A stretch of DNA of 64,000 bases from Saprospiraceae bacterium (GTDB lineage: Bacteria > Bacteroidota > Bacteroidia > Chitinophagales > Saprospiraceae): assembly GCA_016711125.1 (NCBI GenBank), contig JADJTQ010000003.1, forward strand, positions 496,001 to 560,000, read 5' to 3'. The number at the start of each line of letters is the position of its first letter. The first letter of the stretch is position 1. This document shows, piece by piece, positions 17,580 through 25,207 of this stretch. Position numbers and translations under genes: made by a program. Below the pieces are notes generated by a model that worked only from the letters and a program-made list of their open reading frames with translations, had not been told where the DNA came from and did no database searches.

Positions 17580-18863
17580 ATGGACATTAATCGACGTAAA
17601 TTTATTAATGCTGCATCTGTCGGTGGCTTTGCTGCGGCAGCCATTTCTGCACAAGATGTTTTAAGTGGAAAATCAATAAAGCAAGGGTTAAACCCTGACT
17701 ATGATCGTCTGGATGAAATACTTCAACAACCTGTATTTAGGAGAGATTATTTTCCTTCTCCTGTGATGATTGAAACGCTTGAATTACTCCATTTTCAAGG
17801 CCATTATTTGTGCCGGGTTCGTTCGTCAGATGGTGCAGAAGGAATTTCGGTAAGCCACAATGAAATGAATTTGCTCCATCCGATATTTACCCGGGCATTG
17901 CAACCTTTTTTTATTGGTAAAGACGCACGGGATCTCGATTTACTTCTTGAAAAAGTTCTGATATACCGGTTTAATTTCCGGCTGAGCGGACTGGCTTTGG
18001 GTATTCCTTTGGCCACCATTGAATTTGCAATATTGGATATGCTGGGGCGAGTTGCCAACAAGTCGCTGGGTCAGTTGATCGGGAAGATTCACCATCCGGA
18101 AGTGTCGGTCTATCAAGCCACCGAGTACCGGGAAAAGCCGGTGGAGGAGTCTCTGGAACTCATCAGGAGAGATGTGGAAGAATACAATGCCCATGCACTG
18201 AAGATTAAGGTGGGTGGCCTCATGTTTATGACCAAAGATATTCATGCAATGGGACCTCCCGGAAGGACCGAAAAAATGATTCCCCTCGTCCGGAAGACGT
18301 TTGGTGATGATATGTTTTTATATGCTGATGCCAATGGTTTTTATTCTGTGGAGGAAGCGGTACAGGTGGGGCAATTATTGCAGGATTATAATTATGGGTT
18401 TTTTGAAGAACCGGTTCATTTTGATTGGTATGAAGAATCAAAAGAAGTGGCTGACCAACTGTCACTTCCTGTTGCCGGGGGAGAGCAAGAGTATAGCCTT
18501 CACGGCTTCAGATGGCTTATTGCTAATAATGGAGTGCAAATTGTGCAGCCGGACAACTATTATTTTGGTGGAATGATCCGTTCGATGAAAGTAGCGCTCA
18601 TGGCCGAAGCTATGGGGAAACAATGTACACCGCATATGTCTGGAGGAGGACTCGGATATCTCTATATGATTCACTTTGTTTCTGCACTGCCAAATGCATC
18701 CAGGCATCATGAATTCAAAGGACTAAAGACACATCTACCCTTTGAATGTAAGACGTCATCACTGCTAGTTGAAGACGGTAAAATGAAAGTTCCTACCGGT
18801 CCGGGATTAGGTGTTGATATTGATCCGGATTTTATTAATAAGCATGAAGTAGTTCATAGTTGA
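17580..18863 (+). CDS. Mandelate racemase / muconate lactonizing enzyme family protein (Tat-type signal)
   Basis: A twin-arginine-like leader (NRRKFINAASVGGFAAAAIS) precedes an enolase-superfamily enzyme of normal length (427 aa). The K-x-K motif is at Lys208/Lys210, the metal ligands are Asp250 (YADANG), Glu276 (FFEEPV) and Glu302 (GGEQE), and His352 lies in PHMSGGG. Such enzymes abstract an alpha-proton from a carboxylate, usually a sugar acid. Export to the periplasm fits the surrounding secreted catabolic proteins. The precise substrate is not predictable. Confidence 0.9.
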   Translation: MDINRRKFINAASVGGFAAAAISAQDVLSGKSIKQGLNPDYDRLDEILQQPVFRRDYFPSPVMIETLELLHFQGHYLCRVRSSDGAEGISVSHNEMNLLHPIFTRALQPFFIGKDARDLDLLLEKVLIYRFNFRLSGLALGIPLATIEFAILDMLGRVANKSLGQLIGKIHHPEVSVYQATEYREKPVEESLELIRRDVEEYNAHALKIKVGGLMFMTKDIHAMGPPGRTEKMIPLVRKTFGDDMFLYADANGFYSVEEAVQVGQLLQDYNYGFFEEPVHFDWYEESKEVADQLSLPVAGGEQEYSLHGFRWLIANNGVQIVQPDNYYFGGMIRSMKVALMAEAMGKQCTPHMSGGGLGYLYMIHFVSALPNASRHHEFKGLKTHLPFECKTSSLLVEDGKMKVPTGPGLGVDIDPDFINKHEVVHS

Positions 18864-19042
18864 TACATCTGGATAATCCCTTGACTGCAATTTATTTTAT
18901 AGAAGTAGAGTAGTTGGCCACTCGGGCTATCATTTTAGAGCAGTTTCGAAAGTGGGTCCCCATAGAGGCCAGGGGGCGGAAAGTCTGAGGCTTGCTAACT
19001 AAATGAATTATTCAGTTTGATTATTTAAGTAACTTTCGATTT

Positions 19043-19738
19043 ATGTCATTTCAATTTACTGATTTATCACGTTCAGAACCAGCGAAACAGCTAAGAATTA
19101 TCGTGACCGGGGCCCATCCTGGTGATCCGGAGGCGGCATGCGGAGGTCTCATTGCCTTACTTTCAGCAGCTGGACACGAAGTGGTGGTCGCTTATCTCAC
19201 CAAGGGTGAAGCGGGTATTGCTGGTAAGTCATATGATGAAGCAGCAGCTATTCGGACCGCTGAAGCTCAGTCCTCTTGCCAATTACTTGGCGCACGTCCA
19301 TATTTTTTGGGTCAATTGGACGGTGAGACGGTGATGCACAAAGAAGCTTTCCAAAATACCCTCGACTTTCTGGAAAAGGAACAGCCAGCTTTTTTATTTA
19401 CACATTGGCCCCTGGATACACATTTGGATCATCGCGCTTGTGCCTCACTCTTCTATGATGCGTGGTTGCAGATGAAAATACGACCAGAATTATATTATTA
19501 TGAAGTGGAACCAGGCCGTCAGACGCAGAATTTTAATCCGCAGACTTATATCGATATCTCTTCGGTATCTGATCAGAAAAAGGCGGCTTGTTCTTTTCAT
19601 GTAAGCCAAAAAATGAAAGAACTCTATACCACAGAGTTTTCAAAATTAGAAGTCTTCAGGGGTTGGGAGAGTGGCCGTGTTTTAGCCGAGGCATATGCTG
19701 GTCATTTTTGGAATTCAAAGCCATTTATTCAGATATAG
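19043..19738 (+). CDS. PIG-L family deacetylase, copy 1 (catalytic Asp replaced by Gly)
   Basis: This 231-aa protein belongs to the PIG-L/BshB/MshB-type N-deacetylase family, zinc enzymes that remove acetyl groups from N-acetylglucosamine-like substrates. The usual HPDDxE motif reads HPGDPE (His25, Gly27, Asp28, Glu30): the zinc ligands His and second Asp remain, but the first Asp, the general base in characterised members, is Gly. The second motif THWPLDTHLDHRAC (120-133) is intact. No signal peptide. The next gene starts 10 bp downstream, so the two form an operon. Confidence 0.88.
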   Translation: MSFQFTDLSRSEPAKQLRIIVTGAHPGDPEAACGGLIALLSAAGHEVVVAYLTKGEAGIAGKSYDEAAAIRTAEAQSSCQLLGARPYFLGQLDGETVMHKEAFQNTLDFLEKEQPAFLFTHWPLDTHLDHRACASLFYDAWLQMKIRPELYYYEVEPGRQTQNFNPQTYIDISSVSDQKKAACSFHVSQKMKELYTTEFSKLEVFRGWESGRVLAEAYAGHFWNSKPFIQI

Positions 19739-19748
19739 AAATCGTTGT

Positions 19749-20498
19749 ATGAACCGAATTTCGAGAAGGCAACTAGTAAAAAGCAGTGGGGGAATACTTG
19801 GTATGAGTCTTTTGGGTTTGCCTTTTGGGGGAAGACATCATGAGTCTCCCAGATTGAAAGTAGTTGTGACAGGCGGGCATCCTGACGATCCCGAAACTGG
19901 CTGTGGAGGTCTCATTAAGTTGCTGACCCTTGCAGGCCACAACGTAAAGATCGCCTACCTTACTCGAGGAGAAGCAGGCATTAACGGCACAAGCCACATT
20001 GACGCCGCGTCAATACGCACGGAGGAGGCTTTATCTGCTTGCCAGATTTTGGGAGGTGAAGCCAACTTCCTGGGTCAGATCGATGGCGATACCTTTGTAA
20101 ATAAGGATGAGTATGAAAACATGTTCCAGTTTTTAAAAAAAGAAGCTCCTGATCTCATATTGACCCATTGGCCAATCGATACTCACCGGGATCACCGGGC
20201 CTGCTCGGCACTTACCTATGCGGCCTGGACGCGATTGGAGAAGAAGGCCGAACTCTATTTTTATGAGGTATTAAGTGGGAATCAGACGCAAAACTTTGTC
20301 CCCACTGATTATGTCGATATCAGTGACGTGAGGGCGATCAAACATGAAGCATGTTTTGCGCATAAAAGCCAGAAAATCGAAGAAAACTATGCCAATGATC
20401 ACGGGAAAATGGAGGAATTTCGAGGCATGGAAGGCAATGTCAGATATGCCGAAGCTTTTGTGAGGCATGTACATAATTCCGAAATGTTTGAGCGTTGA
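19749..20498 (+). CDS. PIG-L family deacetylase, copy 2 (exported, full motif)
   Basis: I choose the ATG at 19749, which gives a twin-arginine-like leader (RISRRQLVKSSGGILGMSLLG). The body is clearly paralogous to copy 1 and carries the complete GGHPDDPE motif (His44, Asp46, Asp47, Glu49) and THWPIDTHRDHRAC. One copy is thus predicted cytoplasmic and atypical, the other exported and canonical. Likely roles are de-N-acetylation of amino-sugar conjugates. Confidence 0.88.
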   Translation: MNRISRRQLVKSSGGILGMSLLGLPFGGRHHESPRLKVVVTGGHPDDPETGCGGLIKLLTLAGHNVKIAYLTRGEAGINGTSHIDAASIRTEEALSACQILGGEANFLGQIDGDTFVNKDEYENMFQFLKKEAPDLILTHWPIDTHRDHRACSALTYAAWTRLEKKAELYFYEVLSGNQTQNFVPTDYVDISDVRAIKHEACFAHKSQKIEENYANDHGKMEEFRGMEGNVRYAEAFVRHVHNSEMFER

Positions 20499-20703
20499 AT
20501 TCTCTTAAAAAAATTTAGTATTTGGTATGACTTCGGGAACCATGTCATAGCGACGAGGCAATATAGTTACTGGGCAAATTGGCTGATGGAAGAACTGAAA
20601 CTGTTAGAATGCTTTACAAAAGAGGTGCGATAAGTACTGCCACTTTGGAAATTAAGTTCGATAAGTAGTAGCGTTACTGAAATCCGGCATTAAAATTAAG
20701 AAA

Positions 20704-21090
20704 ATGAAAAAGGATATTATTTGTAAATATATTTCTAAGAGACTTCTCACTAAGGATGTGAATATTGTCAAGCTTATTGATGATGAATCTTTGAAAATTA
20801 TCATGAGAGGCGAAATTGGTGGTGAAGAATTTACGATTGCTTTTAAGAATCCAATCGCTTTTAGAAGCATCAACTCCTTCTTCATGGATAAGATTTGGAC
20901 AAGTCTCGGTAATGAACTTGAGGGCAATATTTTATACGAATATAAGAATTCAACTTTTGTAGATTATAGTATGGAGCTATCACTAGGGATTTATCAAGAT
21001 TATAAAATTCGCCACTTTGCAATATATGGTGGTGAAATGGCAATTGACGTTCTCTCGGTCCAAGAACCTGAAATAATTGAAAATGTATAG
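20704..21090 (+). CDS. Hypothetical protein, 128 aa
   Basis: A soluble, acidic protein with no signal peptide and no motif I recognise. It lies alone, with codon use similar to the neighbouring genes. It could belong to one of the many small immunity-like or unknown families. Confidence 0.55.
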   Translation: MKKDIICKYISKRLLTKDVNIVKLIDDESLKIIMRGEIGGEEFTIAFKNPIAFRSINSFFMDKIWTSLGNELEGNILYEYKNSTFVDYSMELSLGIYQDYKIRHFAIYGGEMAIDVLSVQEPEIIENV

Positions 21091-21181
21091 AGCTAATATT
21101 CCTGAAGCAAGGTCATTGAAGCGACTAAATGAATGGATGTTAGACCTTGATCCTCAAAGTAAAATCGCTATGAATCAGTAA
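21083..21181 (+). CDS. Possible 32-aa ORF overlapping the previous stop
   Basis: An ATG at 21083 overlaps the stop of the 128-aa gene and opens 32 codons (MYRANIPEARSLKRLNEWML...). The overlap is the sort seen in translational coupling, and the peptide is not low complexity, but I cannot link it to a family. It may be a truncated gene remnant. Confidence 0.25.
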   Translation: MYRANIPEARSLKRLNEWMLDLDPQSKIAMNQ

Positions 21182-21273
21182 AAAACGAATTCCTCAAGAT
21201 CGGATGATAATCCCTTACTTCCGGGCCTCTCGCCATTAGGGTAGATCTAAAGTTCATTCTTTTTTGATTCTGA

Positions 21274-21350
21274 TGTCAAATAAACTTGACATTTCCAAAA
21301 ATAGTAGTATTTTTGTAAAATAAACTTTACATAATATCAATATAACTTGA
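21274..21350 (+). promoter_or_regulatory. Operator array of the XRE operon (three palindromes)
   Basis: Two perfect palindromes and one shorter one precede the operon: TGTCAAATAAACTTGACA (21274-21291), TGTAAAATAAACTTTACA (21314-21331) and TCAATATAACTTGA (21337-21350). All have 6-bp spacers, the first two sharing ATAAAC. Centres are 40 and 21 bp apart, that is near whole helical turns. The first covers the -33 box and the second covers the end of the -7 box. This is the layout of an autorepressed promoter, and the small XRE protein of the operon is the natural ligand. Confidence 0.7.
21286..21315 (+). promoter_or_regulatory. Bacteroidota-type promoter
   Basis: TTG at 21286-21288, a 19-bp spacer and TATTTTTG at 21308-21315 match the Bacteroidota -33/-7 consensus (TTG, TAnnTTTG). 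Transcription would start near 21322, about 30 bp before the ATG at 21354. Confidence 0.65.
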
Positions 21351-21353
21351 CTT

Positions 21354-21767
21354 ATGGAGCAAAAGGATGCCGGTTTCGCGCTTGCCAATAAGAAGAATAC
21401 GATTAATCTGGGATTATGGACCTTAACCTGGCTGGTTAGCACCGCTCTGGTGGTCTTTGGGGCAAAGTTTCTCTGGGATTTCAAAGCAACCATTTCGATC
21501 GTGGCTATTTTACTAAACCTGGCCATGGGCCTCGGAATGATTATGGCATACAAACGTTATCTGATGGGACAGGATGAAATGCAAAGAAAGATTCAGATGG
21601 ATGCTATGGCACTATCACTGGGAGTGAGTGTCGTTGGGGGACTAAGCTATTCGATGCTGGATGTAGTAAACATCGTGACATTTGACGCGGAGATCTCACA
21701 TTTAGTCATTCTTATTTCGATCACTTATTTGCTGGCAGTTATCGTTGGAACTATCCGATATCAATGA
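21354..21767 (+). CDS. Four-helix membrane protein of XRE-coupled operon
   Basis: The 137-aa protein has four predicted membrane segments (about residues 19-39, 46-64, 85-105 and 113-133) and a short loop YLMGQDEMQRKIQMDAMALSLG, as in small DUF2178-like membrane proteins that occur next to YozG-type regulators. Function is unknown. Its stop overlaps the regulator's start by 4 bp (ATGA), so the two are translated together. Confidence 0.7.
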   Translation: MEQKDAGFALANKKNTINLGLWTLTWLVSTALVVFGAKFLWDFKATISIVAILLNLAMGLGMIMAYKRYLMGQDEMQRKIQMDAMALSLGVSVVGGLSYSMLDVVNIVTFDAEISHLVILISITYLLAVIVGTIRYQ

Positions 21768-21961
21768 AGAACCGAATCAAAATACTTCGCGCCGAGCACG
21801 ATATGACCCAGGCGCAACTTGCTGATCTGTGTTCGGTGTCCAGGCAAACCATCAATGCGATCGAGAAAGGTAAATTTGACCCGAGCCTGCCTTTAGCATT
21901 TAGAATCTCAGGATTATTTAAAGAACCGATCGAGGCTATTTTCTTGAATGATCAGTCGTAG
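21764..21961 (+). CDS. Small XRE-family transcriptional regulator
   Basis: This 65-aa protein is essentially one Cro/CI-type helix-turn-helix: MTQAQLADLCSVSRQTINAIEKGKFDPSLPLAFRIS. It resembles the YozG-type regulators that dimerise on short palindromes. It is in an operon with the membrane protein and probably binds the palindromes at 21274-21350. Confidence 0.92.
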   Translation: MKNRIKILRAEHDMTQAQLADLCSVSRQTINAIEKGKFDPSLPLAFRISGLFKEPIEAIFLNDQS

Positions 21962-22073
21962 TCGGTCTCGTACTCATATTCAGATGACGTTTTTGATGGG
22001 TATAATTTCAGGCAACATATCTATCTCATTTAAATCCATTTCTTAGCTTTGTGGCCCGTTTTAAGATAACTGG

Positions 22074-22409
22074 ATGAAAGGATCGATCCTAAGCTTTATC
22101 GACAGATTCTACTTTTTAGTTGGCAGGTTCATACCGCTGAAAACCTATCGATATGCCTTTTGTGGAGGGAGCAATTTGGCATTTGACATGTGTCTTTACT
22201 TCATTTTCTATAATTTCATTTTTGCGAAACAAAATGTTGATCTCTATTTTGTAGTTTTAAGTCCTCATATCGCTTCTTTATTTTTTGTCTTTCCAATTAC
22301 ATTTAGTACGGGTTTTTGCTTAATAAGTACATCACTTTTGACGATTCTAATCTCAGGGGCAGAATCCAATTTTTCAGGTATTTTGTCGTTGGGATGGGGG
22401 CTATCTTAA
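22074..22409 (+). CDS. GtrA-like membrane protein, N-terminal part (frameshifted)
   Basis: The segment YRYAFCGGSNLAFDMCLYFIFYNFIF is the first helix pair of GtrA/DPMS-like flippase-type proteins (about 120-165 aa, four helices). The frame is correct up to PITFSTGF; a T5 run at 22313-22317 then leads it astray. With six Ts the reading is GFLLNKYITFDDSNLRG and joins the frame at 22316-22558, giving 162 aa. Confidence 0.75.
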   Translation: MKGSILSFIDRFYFLVGRFIPLKTYRYAFCGGSNLAFDMCLYFIFYNFIFAKQNVDLYFVVLSPHIASLFFVFPITFSTGFCLISTSLLTILISGAESNFSGILSLGWGLS

Positions 22410-22558
22410 TTAGCTATGTGGCCATGAAATTTTTTGTCGATTTCTTGCATTTTTATCCAACGCCATCTCGATTTATTACCATGATGATTACCGTGGTCTA
22501 TAGCTATTTACTACAAAGCAAGTTTAGTTTTAGGGTTGAGCAGGCCTTGGTAGATTGA
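22316..22558 (+). CDS. GtrA-like membrane protein, C-terminal part (frameshifted)
   Basis: This holds helices 3 and 4 of the GtrA fold (FRYFVVGMGAILISYVAMKFF and FITMMITVVYSYLLQSKFSFR), which usually end with the F-x-Y-x-x-x-K-x-x-F-R pattern seen here. The GtrA family helps polyprenol-linked sugars cross the membrane. No glycosyltransferase lies beside it. Confidence 0.72.
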   Translation: MLNKYITFDDSNLRGRIQFFRYFVVGMGAILISYVAMKFFVDFLHFYPTPSRFITMMITVVYSYLLQSKFSFRVEQALVD

Positions 22559-22633
22559 TTTTGGGGTTCAGCAGAGCTCACCCAAACTTTCGGCGGAACT
22601 CATCCTGACTTTCAGGAAGTATCTTATGAATTC

Positions 22634-22693
22634 TCTATTCCGCCTCTAAGATTGGGCAATTCAATATTCCTTAAAAGTTACCCACTAAAAACG
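22634..22693. repeat. Dispersed intergenic repeat, copy 2
   Basis: Partner of 3404-3463: the 17-bp core GTTACCCACTAAAAACG at 22677-22693 is identical and the upstream 40 bp are similar. It lies directly after the HAD gene stop on the minus strand. Confidence 0.55.
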
Positions 22694-22703
22694 ACGAAGA
22701 CCC

Positions 22704-23558
22704 CTATGTCGTAATCGATTCACAGATATAATCAGGTACGATTCCGGTGGTTTTAATATAAAATTCAGCCTGATCGGGTATAGTGTTTCCACTTAAAACC
22801 AGAGCAGTATCGATTCCAAATTTGTTTCCACCCAGTATATCTGTACGCAAGGTATCGCCGACCATGAGTACTTCTTCTTTTTGATAATTGTTTTCTCTCG
22901 TAATGTGCTGAAAGGCAAAATTAAACATTTGGGCATCGGGTTTTCCAAAATGAATAAAAGTCTTGCCGACAATGTTTTCCAGTAATTCGGCGATGCTGCC
23001 GATAGCTATAGCAACTTCATCTTCAGATACCGGATATGTTTTGTCGGTATTGGCTACAATGACAGGAACATTAGTACGTCTCAGGAGATTAACTGTTTTG
23101 TTTAAATCTTTCTCCCAGTCAAAACCCTCATCATCCAGTAAAACGAGAACCTTTATTTCATCTATTTTGTGATGTTGCAGGTCCAACTTGGAAATGGGTA
23201 TCGTAATTAGATCCATAGCTTCCAGATACACAGCAGAGTTGGGCGTCCCTAAATAGGCCACCCGTCCATTTTTCACCTTGTGACGCAAATATTCCCTGGC
23301 CAGCATCCCGGAACTAATTATTTTATCGATCGAAATATCTTTGATCCCATTGTTTTGATAAAACTCTGCCAGAAGCATAGGGCTTCGTGATGCATCATTG
23401 GTCAAGACATAAAAATCAATCTTATTCTTTTTCAGATAGTCAAAGGTATTCTGGATATTGGGGATAATTCCAGAGGAGTTCTTAAGGACTCCGAAGGCAT
23501 CAAAAAATACTGCCCGGTAGTTGAGTACGATCTTCTTGAATGAATCTAGATACATCAA
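22704..23558 (-). CDS. HAD superfamily IIA hydrolase with altered motif I
   Basis: The 284-aa protein has the IIA cap arrangement. Motif I is FFDAFGVL: the nucleophile Asp is present, but the usual second Asp (DxD) is Phe, as in the DVWG-type TIGR01459 subgroup. Motif II is LTNDASRSP, motif III Lys is in GKPDAQMF, and motif IV is MVGDTLRTDILGGNKFGI. It should be a sugar or nucleotide phosphatase or an inactive relative. The upstream kinase-like gene ends 6 bp before, so the two form an operon. Confidence 0.85.
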   Translation of the reverse strand: MMYLDSFKKIVLNYRAVFFDAFGVLKNSSGIIPNIQNTFDYLKKNKIDFYVLTNDASRSPMLLAEFYQNNGIKDISIDKIISSGMLAREYLRHKVKNGRVAYLGTPNSAVYLEAMDLITIPISKLDLQHHKIDEIKVLVLLDDEGFDWEKDLNKTVNLLRRTNVPVIVANTDKTYPVSEDEVAIAIGSIAELLENIVGKTFIHFGKPDAQMFNFAFQHITRENNYQKEEVLMVGDTLRTDILGGNKFGIDTALVLSGNTIPDQAEFYIKTTGIVPDYICESITT

Positions 23559-23564
23559 TTCGAA

Positions 23565-24608
23565 TTAAATCTTAAGTGCTTTTAAAAGTTTATCTGCATC
23601 AAGGTTGTTTTCAAGACTCGGGAAGTAGATGTCAAAGGCTTCCTTTTTTAGTTTTAGTGCAAATTTAGCCAGATAAAAATATCTTCCGAATTTCACTACA
23701 TAGTTTAAAAGAAAAAAGCGATATGCTTCTTTTATGAAACGCACCTCATTTTCACTCAAGGGGAAGATCTTATGATAGTGCTGGAGAAAAAGGATGAATC
23801 GATCTTCCATTAATGGGTCTGCCGTATAACTAAAAAGGGTTTGATCGCCTTCTTCTCTAACCACCCGTGCAAAGAAATAGAAATCTAATACTCTGCTGCT
23901 CATTCTAAACCAGTCGTAATCCCATCTCGCGGTAAGTTTAGTGTCTTTGTTCACGGAAAAATTTCCGATGTTCCAGTCAATAAATACCGGTATTTGATCG
24001 AAGTCCTTGTAGTTAAGTTTTTCACTGTTCTCGAAGAAAATGGCACATTGTCGCCTGATTTCATCGAGAACTAACCGGTGTTCAAATTGCCCCTCCTCCG
24101 TATTCAATATGTCCAAAAGATCATGCAAGTCGCTCTCCATCGTTTTTGATGATGGGGGTAAAACATCCTGGAGGTCGGCGCAAGCTTGGTGAAACTTTGC
24201 GAGTTCTTCGCCCAAGGTACTGATTTGCTGGGTGCTTAAAATTTTTGGTAGCCTCTTTAGGGTGCGGATTGGATTGTAAAAAACTACCCAGATGTCTACA
24301 CCTGTACGATTATACCGGTAGGTAAAAACTTCGTTGTTTTTAGTCAAGGCACGACCTACAAAATGCTCATAGGGATATAGCAAATTATTGGCCAGCACAT
24401 TTATAATCTGGTGATCCTCTTTAAAGTGCTCATAATGACCGAAGTAGGATAATTTGGCGATGACAAAGGTGCCACCTTGCAAATTGACTTTAAATACATG
24501 ATTGGTAGATACCTTGGCACTGATATCCACCACCGTGGTGATCTGCTTTGAGGTGTTGTATCTGCTCCACGCCAGGGTGATAATTGCTGAATAATCAATA
24601 AATCGCAT
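23565..24608 (-). CDS. APH/choline-kinase-like phosphotransferase
   Basis: The 347-aa protein has a kinase-like fold: an ATP-lysine strand (GGTFVIAKLSYF), a Brenner-type catalytic loop FIDWNIGNFSV, with Asp and Asn but Ile in place of the first His, and a metal-binding WDYDWF in place of DFD/DFE. It is most similar to aminoglycoside-phosphotransferase / homoserine-kinase-like proteins. With the HAD protein it makes a kinase-phosphatase pair; the small-molecule substrate is unknown. Confidence 0.75.
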   Translation of the reverse strand: MRFIDYSAIITLAWSRYNTSKQITTVVDISAKVSTNHVFKVNLQGGTFVIAKLSYFGHYEHFKEDHQIINVLANNLLYPYEHFVGRALTKNNEVFTYRYNRTGVDIWVVFYNPIRTLKRLPKILSTQQISTLGEELAKFHQACADLQDVLPPSSKTMESDLHDLLDILNTEEGQFEHRLVLDEIRRQCAIFFENSEKLNYKDFDQIPVFIDWNIGNFSVNKDTKLTARWDYDWFRMSSRVLDFYFFARVVREEGDQTLFSYTADPLMEDRFILFLQHYHKIFPLSENEVRFIKEAYRFFLLNYVVKFGRYFYLAKFALKLKKEAFDIYFPSLENNLDADKLLKALKI

Positions 24609-25207
24609 CCTTCAGGCCTATTATTAATTTAAGTTATAAATCCCTTAGGCAGTTGGTCTGTCAAGAGGGAGTCTATGTCAACTGAGAAATTTTTAAACAT
24701 CCGCAAATGTATTATTATTCTCTGCTTACGAGAATTACTATTTCTCATATGGTCAAATATACTACTATGTCCGAAAGATGCGAATGGGCTCTGCCATTCA
24801 AAACGAGGTATAAACATTAGGTGAATGGCAGATTTCGGATATCGCTACATTAGGTGTGAGTTGATGCTCGAATTTGATTTCATTGTTGACCCTGGTATCG
24901 TTCAAAACTGGTGTTTAACCCGGAATATTCATTTCTAATGAATATTCCGCCCGGAGGGCTGACGAAATCATTGAGAATCAATGATTTCGTCAGGGTTAAA
25001 CCCTGATATTGAAAATAACCACTTTGGTTTTCATATACTCAGTCTAATTGCCTGATTTTCAATCGTCAAATTATGCATTGGAAAATCCAACGCATAATGC
25101 GGGTTTAATTCCGAAATCAAGATGCAAGATGGTTGTCACAGTGGACAAAATGGAAAAATTGGTCTTCTGCCAGCTCTCCCGAAAGATTGGTATGGTCCGG
25201 CTACGCC
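24609..25207. other. Intergenic region holding a nested palindrome element
   Basis: This 599 bp stretch lies between the kinase gene start and the antiporter stop. It contains the three-stem element at 24913-25001 described separately. No open frame in it looks coding. Confidence 0.5.
24913..25001. repeat. Nested inverted repeat that can fold as a three-stem junction
   Basis: An outer perfect 9-bp stem (GTTTAACCC / GGGTTAAAC) encloses two perfect hairpins: 12-bp GGAATATTCATT with a 3-nt loop (24922-24948) and 16-bp CTGACGAAATCATTGA with a 3-nt loop (24959-24993). A 10-nt linker, GCCCGGAGGG, joins the hairpins. No coding sequence. It resembles a REP/BIME-like or MITE-like element, or a structured transcript end for the antiporter. 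Confidence 0.85.

Noticed and set aside
24841..25207. Small plus-strand ORF at 25122-25325
   Set aside because: It overlaps the antiporter's 3' end antisense and has no coding character.
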